Origin: CAZFZT01 sp964523675
GTDB taxonomy: Bacteria > Planctomycetota > Phycisphaerae > Phycisphaerales > SM1A02
DNA length: 43,006 nucleotides
Assembly: GCA_964523675.1 (NCBI GenBank)
Contig: CAZFZT010000020.1
Location: forward strand, 1-43,006
Reading direction: 5' to 3'
Part shown: positions 17,924 through 23,901 of the stretch, piece by piece
How the letters are laid out: each line of letters begins with the position of its first letter
How positions within the stretch are numbered: the first letter of the stretch is position 1
Made by a program: the position numbers and the translations under genes
The notes under the pieces: model-generated
Database searches by the model: none
What the model saw: the letters and a program-made list of their open reading frames with translations, nothing else
Told to the model about the DNA's origin: nothing

Positions 17924-18006
17924 GGGCGGATACCCAAGTGGCCAAAGGGGACGGGCTGTAAACCCGTTGACGTAAGTCTTCGCAGGTTCGAATCCTGCTC
18001 CGCCCA
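17924..18006 (+). tRNA. tRNA-Tyr (anticodon GTA)
   Basis: An 83-nt class II tRNA. The acceptor stem GGGCGGA pairs with TCCGCCC, and the discriminator is A. The anticodon stem-loop ACGGGCTGTAAACCCGT gives anticodon GTA, and a long variable arm follows (GACGTAAGTC). The T arm is GCAGG-TTCGAAT-CCTGC. CCA is not encoded. It is the first gene of the tRNA cluster. Confidence 0.93.
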
Positions 18007-18066
18007 CTACTTTGTTTCAGAGGCATTGCGTATTCCGCCTCTGTGTTCGGATGTTCTCCACACCAT

Positions 18067-18137
18067 CGGGGTGTAGCTCAGCTTGGTCGAGCGGCCGTCG
18101 CGGCGGAAGACCGCAGGTTCAAGTCCTGTCACCCCTC
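18067..18137 (+). pseudogene. Defective tRNA-Pro-like copy
   Basis: The 5' half (CGGGGTGTAGCTCAGCTTGG) and T arm (GCAGGTTCAAGTCCTGT) are nearly identical to tRNA-Pro 95 bp downstream. The anticodon arm is 3 nt shorter and cannot form a 5-bp stem with a 7-nt loop, and the acceptor has a C1-T72 mismatch instead of C1-G72. It was probably born by tandem duplication of the 28-bp-identical 5' region and has since decayed, or it is a sequencing problem. Confidence 0.6.
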
Positions 18138-18161
18138 AGCAGTTGTTCGTTACTACACCAT

Positions 18162-18235
18162 CGGGGTGTAGCTCAGCTTGGTAGAGCGCGTCGTTCGGGA
18201 CGACGAGGCCGCAGGTTCAAATCCTGTCACCCCGA
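18162..18235 (+). tRNA. tRNA-Pro (anticodon CGG)
   Basis: A 74-nt tRNA. The acceptor CGGGGTG pairs with CACCCCG (C1-G72, characteristic of bacterial tRNA-Pro), and the discriminator is A. D stem is GCTC/GAGC, anticodon stem CGTCG/CGACG with loop TTCGGGA (anticodon CGG), and the T arm is GCAGG-TTCAAAT-CCTGT. CCA is not encoded. Its 3' end is the left boundary of the small element at 18223-19475. Confidence 0.92.
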
Positions 18236-18321
18236 CTCAACTGGCCAAGTTTGAACGCAATTCAGGCCGGAATACAGCTGACTCAGTCGCCGCAATCGCA
18301 CACACTATCGGATCGTTTCAG

Positions 18322-18327
18322 TATCAT
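18322..18327 (+). promoter_or_regulatory. -10-like hexamer of the DUF3800 gene
   Basis: TATCAT ends 9 nt before ATG 18337, with no Shine-Dalgarno in between. No clear -35 is visible. Confidence 0.35.
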
Positions 18328-18336
18328 GCTGAACCG

Positions 18337-19215
18337 ATGAGTTGGCTGTTGTTCCTCGATGAAAGCGGGCACGATCACCGTGCTATGCCGTATGAAGTGC
18401 GCGGCGGCGTGGCCCTTCATGCCGGAGAACTTTGGCCGTTTGTGCAGGATGTCCAACGGCTGGAACTGGCCGCATTCGGTACGCTACTGCATCAATTCCG
18501 CAAGGAGCTCAAGGGATGTAAGTTGCTGGACAAGGACCGCTTCAAGTTTGCAGCGCAGGGGCCGAGGATGGAAAACGAAGAGCGGCGCAAGCACTGCCGC
18601 GGATTCCTGACCAAAGGCCTTGAGAAGAAGAAGCCGACGCGTGCGGAGTTCACGGCCTACGGCCAGGCATCTTTAGAGATGGCGCGCGGGATATTCGAGT
18701 TGCTGCGCGATCACAAGGCGAAGCGGTTTGCAGCCGCGATTCCGCGCAGTGTGACCAAGCCGGCGACGACCGAAGCGCAAGAGTTTCTTCGCAAGGATCA
18801 GGTATTCCTACTTGAGCGCTTCTTCTACTTCTTGGAGTCTGAGCAGAAGTACGGCCTGCTGGTGATGGACGAGGTGGACAAGACGGCGGATCGCCGATTC
18901 GTCAGGAGGCTGGAGGGCTACTTCACCAAGACCAAGACCGGGCGGTACCGTTCGGCGTGGATTGTGCCCACGCCGTTCTTTGTTTCATCGGATATGGCGT
19001 ACCCGGTGCAAGCGGCAGACTTGGCGATCTACTGTTTGAACTGGGGTTTTCGTTTGCCAACGCGCGGGATGGATTCGCCGGTCCGAACTGAGATAGCGGA
19101 TGAATTCGGCCCTTGGCTGAACCAGCTTCAGTTCAAAGGTGATGGATACCGCGACGGGATGGTGTTTCAAGAGTATGGAATCGTGTTCGTGCCCGATCCA
19201 TACACTGCGCGGTGA
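18337..19215 (+). CDS. DUF3800-family protein
   Basis: A 292-residue protein. LLFLDESGHDHR at 4-15, GLLVMDEVDKTADR at about 169-182 and YPVQAADLAIYCLNW at about 221-235 match the DUF3800 pattern: an N-terminal DESG, a mid-protein acidic strand and a QxADL helix. This family is predicted to have an RNase H-like fold and is often found in mobile or defence-linked loci. No activity is established here. ATG 18337 directly precedes the first strand; the longer reading from 18178 runs through tRNA-Pro and is rejected. It is the only gene between the duplicated tRNA 3' ends, so it is probably cargo of a small integrated element. Confidence 0.85.
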   Translation: MSWLLFLDESGHDHRAMPYEVRGGVALHAGELWPFVQDVQRLELAAFGTLLHQFRKELKGCKLLDKDRFKFAAQGPRMENEERRKHCRGFLTKGLEKKKPTRAEFTAYGQASLEMARGIFELLRDHKAKRFAAAIPRSVTKPATTEAQEFLRKDQVFLLERFFYFLESEQKYGLLVMDEVDKTADRRFVRRLEGYFTKTKTGRYRSAWIVPTPFFVSSDMAYPVQAADLAIYCLNWGFRLPTRGMDSPVRTEIADEFGPWLNQLQFKGDGYRDGMVFQEYGIVFVPDPYTAR

Positions 19216-19496
19216 GCGCAAAAGAGAGGAGGCAACGCCGTTGGGGCCACCCGAGAGCAGCCCCGAGGCCGAGCCTCCAATAAAAGTATCGGTTCTGATT
19301 GCCACAAAGTCAAGCGATTTGACCGAATTCCTGCCACCTATCGCTAGAGTCACTGGGCGTTGCGGGCAATCTTGGCCATTTGACGCAGGTACGGCGGCGT
19401 TGACGACGTGAACGCGTCCAGGTACCGTTCAGCCATTGTGGTGACCGGTTCAAACGAGTGCCTGTCACCCCGACTTTGCCGGTTCACTGATGAATC

Positions 19497-20600
19497 TCAC
19501 GCGCGTTCATCCCAGTGCGTCGCCAGCGCGCCGCCGATGAACAGCGCTGCTGCAAATCCTGCCGTGATTGCCGCGTACTGCATCGCCGCCGCGTGATCTG
19601 CGTACAGCATTGCTGCGCGGAATCCTTCATTGATGTAATACAGCGGCAGCACATACGCAGCCGCCTGCAGAAACTCCGGCATCACCTGCACGGGAAAAAA
19701 CGTCCCCGAAAGAAACATCATCGGAAACAGCACCGCGTTGCCCACGGCGGACGCGCTCTCCGCATCTTTGCCCAAAGGCGTGAGCACCATGCCCATGCCG
19801 ACGAACGTAAACACCGAAAGCACCACGAACACGATCAGCCAAAGGTTGATCCGCAACCCTGCATCGAACGCAACATACGCTACCGCAAGTATCAGTGCGG
19901 TCGAAATCACCGCCAGCACCAGTTGATACAGCACGTTTGAGAGCAGCCACTCCGATCGCGTGATCGGCGTCGCAGCGAGTTTGCGCAGAATGCCCTTCTG
20001 CCGCAGCTCCGCGCTGATTGCGAGCGCGCCATACAAACTCGCTGTCATAATCGCCATGGCAATGATGCCAGGCACGAAGAAGTCGAAGAATCGCCTGCGC
20101 TGCTCCACGGCCGGCTGCTCATCCGGCCGAATGAACGCCACCGTCGCCACGATGCGGCGATTGATCTCCGAAAGCGTCGCATGCAAAAACTCCTCCTGCG
20201 CATCGACCGCCAGCCCGGCCGGGTCATACACATACCGCACCGAAGCCGGCCGCCCGCCGTCCTTCCCCTCATGCGAAGCCGCAAACCCCTGCGGAATCAC
20301 CATCACGATCGCGCGCTCATGCTTTTTCGCATACACCTCCGCATCAACATCAACAGGCATACGCTCAACCGACAAAATCCCCTCCGCAGTGATCGCATCA
20401 AGCAACTGCGCTGAGGCAGCAGTGCCATCCAGATCCTGCACGTGAAGTTCAATTGGCAACCGCTGCCGCGATGTAAAAAGCACGCCGAACACCAGGATCA
20501 GAATCAGCGGAAACAGAAACGTAAAGAACATCGCGAACTTCTCACGGCTGAGCGTTCGCAGTCGAACCACCACATTCGCAAGGATCACGCTGCGGCTCAT
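19497..20600 (-). CDS. ABC-2-type transporter permease
   Basis: A 367-residue membrane subunit of an ABC exporter. An N-terminal helix (FAMFFTFLFPLILILVFGVLF) is followed by a periplasmic domain (about 45-185) and five C-terminal helices. These include FFVPGIIAMAIMTASLYGALAIS and the ABC-2 signature region LRKLAATPITRSEWLLSNVLYQ. The start ATG 20600 overlaps the ATPase stop as ATGA, so the two are translationally coupled. The substrate is unknown; related systems (DrrAB, YhhJ/YbhR types) export drugs, lipids or polysaccharides. It ends 22 nt from the right-hand tRNA fragment of the DUF3800 element. Confidence 0.92.
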   Translation of the reverse strand: MSRSVILANVVVRLRTLSREKFAMFFTFLFPLILILVFGVLFTSRQRLPIELHVQDLDGTAASAQLLDAITAEGILSVERMPVDVDAEVYAKKHERAIVMVIPQGFAASHEGKDGGRPASVRYVYDPAGLAVDAQEEFLHATLSEINRRIVATVAFIRPDEQPAVEQRRRFFDFFVPGIIAMAIMTASLYGALAISAELRQKGILRKLAATPITRSEWLLSNVLYQLVLAVISTALILAVAYVAFDAGLRINLWLIVFVVLSVFTFVGMGMVLTPLGKDAESASAVGNAVLFPMMFLSGTFFPVQVMPEFLQAAAYVLPLYYINEGFRAAMLYADHAAAMQYAAITAGFAAALFIGGALATHWDERA

Positions 20601-21547
20601 GGGCACACTTCATCAGCCGAATCTTCATCGCGCAGTGGCCGGCCGGTCATCGAAAGGAACACCTCCTCAAGGTTCGGCTTGCGCACATCCATGCCCGGCA
20701 GCGGCAGGCCCGACTGCTTCATCGCATGCAGTATCGCCTGCACATCATCCGCATCGCGCACCTTCACCTTGATGTTGTCGCCGCCGTTTGCGCACTCAGC
20801 CGCAAAGTTCATGTTGCGGATCATATCAAGCGAGCGCGGATCGACCGCCTTCAGCGTCAGGCACATCTCTGAAGCGTGACTCTCAATCAGATCATGCGGC
20901 GAGCCGGTCGCAATGATGCGCCCCTTTGCGATGATCGCAATTCGATCCGCCAGATACTCCGCCTCCTCCATGTAATGCGTCGTCAGGAAGACCGTCTTGC
21001 CCTGCGATTTGAGATCAACCAGCACCTCCCACATCGCCCGCCGCGCCCGCGGATCAAGCCCCGCGCTCGGCTCATCAAGAAACACAATCTCAGGATCATT
21101 CACCAGCGCCGCCGCCACACCCATGCGCTGCTTCAAGCCGCCTGAAAGCGATCCCACCAAAGCGTGCTGCTTCTCGCGCAGATGCGCAAGGTCGATCAGG
21201 GCATCAATGTCCGGCTTCGCATCAAACACTCGCGCGTAATACTGAATAGATTCCCGCACCGTCAACCGCTCGAACGATGCGAAGTTCTGCGGCAGGACGC
21301 CGATCCGCCGCACCACATCGCGCTTTCGCTTCGTCACATCCATGCCCAGCACGCTCACGGCCCCCCCGGTGGGCTTGCGAATCGTTTCAAGAATCTCAAC
21401 CGTCGTCGTTTTCCCCGCTCCGTTGGGACCGAGAAACGCAAACACCTCGCCGCGATTCACCTCAAACGAAATCCCATCGACCGCGGTATTGTTGCCATAC
21501 CGCTTCGTGAGCTGATCGACGATGATGACGGGACTTGAGGAGGACAC
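20597..21547 (-). CDS. ABC transporter ATP-binding protein (DrrA/CcmA-like)
   Basis: About 316 residues from GTG 21547; an alternative GTG at 21634 gives 345. The ATPase motifs are Walker A GPNGAGKTTT, Q-loop LPQNF, signature LSGGLKQR, Walker B IVFLDEPS, D-loop GLDPR and the switch histidine LTTHYM. The C-terminal 90 residues (CLTLKAVDPRS...PNLEEVFLSMTGR) are the usual DrrA-type tail. It powers the coupled ABC-2 permease. The longer start would overlap the divergent ASCH gene by 9 bp and adds a low-complexity Pro/Ser leader, so I prefer 21547, but this is not certain. Confidence 0.9.
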   Translation of the reverse strand: MSSSSPVIIVDQLTKRYGNNTAVDGISFEVNRGEVFAFLGPNGAGKTTTVEILETIRKPTGGAVSVLGMDVTKRKRDVVRRIGVLPQNFASFERLTVRESIQYYARVFDAKPDIDALIDLAHLREKQHALVGSLSGGLKQRMGVAAALVNDPEIVFLDEPSAGLDPRARRAMWEVLVDLKSQGKTVFLTTHYMEEAEYLADRIAIIAKGRIIATGSPHDLIESHASEMCLTLKAVDPRSLDMIRNMNFAAECANGGDNIKVKVRDADDVQAILHAMKQSGLPLPGMDVRKPNLEEVFLSMTGRPLRDEDSADEVCP

Positions 21548-21625
21548 TGCTGGAGGGGTGCGAGGAGGCGCGGAATCAATATCATACGGCTGCGCCCACT
21601 CCCGCGCCCCAGCACGAGCGGCACG

Positions 21626-22489
21626 ATGATCCACATCGCGATCCTTCTCAAGCCCTACCTCGATATGATTCTCGACGGCTCCAAGACCGTCGAGTGCCGC
21701 CTGACGGTGCAGGCACGCGCGCCATTTGAAATGATCGAACCGGGCGAGCGCATCTATTTCAAGCAGTCAGCCGGCCCGTTTCGCGCTGTGGCTGCTGCCG
21801 AGCATGTGCTCTGCGAAGGAGACATCACGCGCAAGCGGCTGGCGCAGATCAAGCGCGATTACAACCACCTCATTCGAGGCGACGCCGCATTCTGGCGAAA
21901 CAAAGCCGGCAGCAACTTCGTCACGCTCATCTGGCTGCGCGATGTCCAGCCGTGCGACCACGGCCCTGCCATCCCGCCCTCGCAAGGCGCTGCCTGGATT
22001 GTCCTCGAAAATGACATGGCCTGGCGAAAGATGAGCCCGACGTTGTTTGAAAGTGCAGCAACTTTGGAAGCGCACAGTAGCCGCGTGCCGGCAGGCCGCG
22101 GTGCGCGCGGCCATTCGATCTCGGACCCAACCGCGGGCTCCCGCCGCGCGGCTATTGGTTCGGATGCGCAGAATTCACAAGAGTCCTTCTTCATTACCAT
22201 CACCGAAGGCAACCTGCGCAACAACACCTTATATGTCACCAAGGTGCTTGACCGCTTCCCCACATGGGCGATCGGCGGAGCAACCCTGCGCGAAGCGGCT
22301 GATCTCATTACGCTCATGCTCTACGACGGCCCGAGCGTGCAAACCGATATCGTCGGCCCGCGCAAACTGCTGCGCACACGAGTGTGGGGCAAATGGTTCA
22401 AAGCGCACGGCGTCAAACCCGGCGACCGCGTCGTCTTCACACCGGTGGACGACGCAACCTATTTCGTGGGACTGGCGCGGGGAGCGTGA
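21626..22489 (+). CDS. ASCH-domain protein with second pseudobarrel-like domain and REP-derived linker
   Basis: A 287-residue protein. Residues 1-110 look like an ASCH (PUA-like, RNA-binding) domain: IAILLKPYLDMILDGSKTVECRLT, PGERIYFKQSAGPFRAVAAAEHV. Residues about 188-287 (SFFITITEGNLRNNTLYVTKVLDRFPTWAIGG...WFKAHGVKPGDRVVFTPV) form a second domain reminiscent of DNA-binding pseudobarrels of EcoRII-N/B3 type; this is a weak, inferred similarity. The linker (about 150-180; SSRVPAGRGARGHS, AGSRRAAIGS) is encoded exactly by a REP-like inverted pair and is Gly/Arg-rich, so the repeat seems to have inserted in frame. The gene is divergent from the ABC ATPase gene. A nucleic-acid-related role is inferred only. 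Confidence 0.75.
   Translation: MIHIAILLKPYLDMILDGSKTVECRLTVQARAPFEMIEPGERIYFKQSAGPFRAVAAAEHVLCEGDITRKRLAQIKRDYNHLIRGDAAFWRNKAGSNFVTLIWLRDVQPCDHGPAIPPSQGAAWIVLENDMAWRKMSPTLFESAATLEAHSSRVPAGRGARGHSISDPTAGSRRAAIGSDAQNSQESFFITITEGNLRNNTLYVTKVLDRFPTWAIGGATLREAADLITLMLYDGPSVQTDIVGPRKLLRTRVWGKWFKAHGVKPGDRVVFTPVDDATYFVGLARGA
22077..22157. repeat. REP-like head-to-head palindrome pair (copy 2), inside a coding region
   Basis: The left arm at 22077-22102 is GTAG-CCGCGTGCCGGCAGGC-CGCGGT. The right arm at 22129-22157 is the inverse, AACCGCGGGC...GCGCGGCTATTG. The spacer is 26 nt. The GTAG tetranucleotide before a palindrome is the hallmark of REPs mobilised by Y1 REP-associated transposases. Confidence 0.7.
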
Positions 22490-22551
22490 CTCCGCAGGCG
22501 GCTGGCGAATGGAGAGGGCGAGCATGTTGTCCCTATCGGCGAAGTTAAGTG

Positions 22552-22557
22552 TAAACT
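22552..22557 (+). promoter_or_regulatory. -10-like hexamer of the gene at 22565
   Basis: TAAACT ends 7 nt before ATG 22565 (and 1 nt before ATG 22559). If it is real, the start must be 22565 and the mRNA leaderless. A TTGTCC at 22527-22532 is a possible -35 with long (19 nt) spacing. Confidence 0.35.
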
Positions 22558-22564
22558 GATGGCC

Positions 22565-23503
22565 ATGCTGCCCCAAGATGCCCTTGATTGGCTGCGCTCC
22601 GTGTTCGACCGAGTGGATCGTGAGACATCCTTTCGGCTCTCCACGGTTCCGCACTCGCATGAGCCTGCGCTAGATCAATTGTTCATCTCGGCGTTGCAAG
22701 GCGTTGCGCCATTTGTTGTAACGCCATCTGCCACCACCGTTTGGATCGAGACGCACTTCTTGGGCGGACGGGCCATGTTCTACAGTTGGGAGGTTGCCGA
22801 CATCGGCATGCTATTCATCTTTCGAGTCAGGGGTGAATACAAGTTCACTAAGGTCGCTCTCTTCCAGTCGAAGCGTCTCTACCCCATTGAAGTCAGTTCG
22901 CCTGATGACATGGACCTGGCCTACAGAGTCGGATTCGGGCGCATCTTTCCGTCCAATGAGAAGTATGCTGCAATGGCGCAGCCGCGTTTGTTTTCGTTCG
23001 ACGATAACTCGAAGTACCTAGCATTGTCCAATGGCGATAATCAAATCAGCGTGATCCGCCAATACCAAGCACAACGTCGAGTTCCCGTTTGTTATCTCTT
23101 CTACAATCCATTTAAGTTACCGTGGACAGTGTTAGTGCCCTCAGTCGCCCCTGCAGCTCTTGGCGGAAACGTGGAGGTGGGTACTAGGATCGTACCTTCT
23201 ACGGTTGTGTTTGATGTCTGTGAACAACTATCCGCGTCTGAGAGCCCAAGTGTCGGTGCGATCTCCGCAAAGCTCGCTGAGCGGTCATTTCCGCACAAGT
23301 ATGGATGGTCGCTGTCAGAATACGTTGTTGACAACGTTCTGCAGTGCCGCGAGGGCCGTGTAGTCGATCCGACAAAGAGCGAAGACTTGTTTGAGTTGTT
23401 CTATGGAAGAACGGGGCCGATTTCGGCAGCTGTCGCAGTGACGATCGATGTTGAGGAAGACGACTTCCTGCCAGACGGCGAGTGGCGACAACTGCCTCAA
23501 TGA
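22565..23503 (+). CDS. Unrecognised protein, possible PD-(D/E)xK-like nuclease fold
   Basis: A 312-residue soluble protein that I do not recognise. In the first third, SWEVADIGMLFIFRVRG followed by KVALFQSKRLYP has the spacing of an acidic strand and a (E/Q)xK strand, as in divergent PD-(D/E)xK nucleases, where Gln can replace the second acid; this is weak inference. The C-terminal third (SPSVGAISAKLAERSF; YVVDNVLQCREGRV) is helical. The codons are visibly more AT-rich than in neighbouring genes, and the gene lies between two REP-like pairs (22.1 and 23.6 kb), suggesting acquisition. The start could be 22559 or 22565; I chose 22565 from the position of TAAACT. Confidence 0.65.
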   Translation: MLPQDALDWLRSVFDRVDRETSFRLSTVPHSHEPALDQLFISALQGVAPFVVTPSATTVWIETHFLGGRAMFYSWEVADIGMLFIFRVRGEYKFTKVALFQSKRLYPIEVSSPDDMDLAYRVGFGRIFPSNEKYAAMAQPRLFSFDDNSKYLALSNGDNQISVIRQYQAQRRVPVCYLFYNPFKLPWTVLVPSVAPAALGGNVEVGTRIVPSTVVFDVCEQLSASESPSVGAISAKLAERSFPHKYGWSLSEYVVDNVLQCREGRVVDPTKSEDLFELFYGRTGPISAAVAVTIDVEEDDFLPDGEWRQLPQ

Positions 23504-23546
23504 AGCCGGGCTGCTGTGCTCCCGCCACAGCCGGGTGCCGTGGTCT

Positions 23547-23628
23547 GGAGCCGCGATTTCCGGGGGCGGCGGAAGGCCGCGCGGTTGCAACTTGTGCGTC
23601 TCGGCAACCACATCGCTCCGCCACGGTA
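23547..23628. repeat. Degenerate REP-like pair (copy 3)
   Basis: The left arm at 23547-23586 is GGAG-CCGCG...GGCGGAAGGC-CGCGCGGTT, with a longer loop than the other copies. A decayed right arm at 23606-23628 keeps AACC...CCGCCACGG-TA. The spacer is 19 nt. The pair lies in the non-coding stretch after the 22565 gene. Confidence 0.45.
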
Positions 23629-23749
23629 TCCGAACGGTGCGCCGGCATCTCATGGCGCTCCGCTTGGATACCCTCGCGCTGCGCTGGGATATGCTGGCGC
23701 GGCTCTCGGATATCAAAACGCCGCGTTCGGATATCAAAATTCTGCGCTG
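23624..23749. repeat. Six degenerate 21-bp tandem units
   Basis: Units start at 23624, 23645, 23666, 23687, 23708 and 23729. The last four begin GGATA, and units 5 and 6 share GGATATCAAAA. Read on the plus strand from 23516 they give a heptad G-Y-x-x-A-A-L pattern. The stretch 23504-23901 holds no gene I can support apart from this weak reading, plus the REP-like pair. Confidence 0.6.
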
Positions 23750-23901
23750 TTGCGCCTTAGCGCGGCCCGACACTTGCCCAGACGGAACAGACGGACCGAC
23801 ATGGCATGGCGGACCGCTGCCGCTTGATGTTTGGCGCGGCGGCTCCAACAATCCCCGCTTGCTGCGCCCATCCACCTTCGCACCTCTGCTCCGCTGACGC
23901 C

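Larger units (their letters stand above)
18223..19475. mobile_element. 1.25-kb element between copies of the tRNA-Pro 3' end
   Basis: The 15-bp CCTGTCACCCCGACT at the tRNA-Pro 3' end (18223-18237) recurs exactly at 19461-19475. The second copy is preceded by GGTTCAAA (19448-19455), which also matches the tRNA T arm with a 5-nt insertion. This is the pattern left by site-specific integration into a tRNA 3' end. The interval carries only a DUF3800 gene and about 250 bp of non-coding DNA; no integrase is present. Confidence 0.6.

Noticed and set aside
18095..18125. The anticodon arm of the defective tRNA-Pro resembles the REP palindrome (CGCGGCGGAAG...CCGC-GGTT).
   Set aside because: The T-arm part is native tRNA sequence, leaving only about 11 GC-rich matching bases. 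That is too little to claim a REP insertion.
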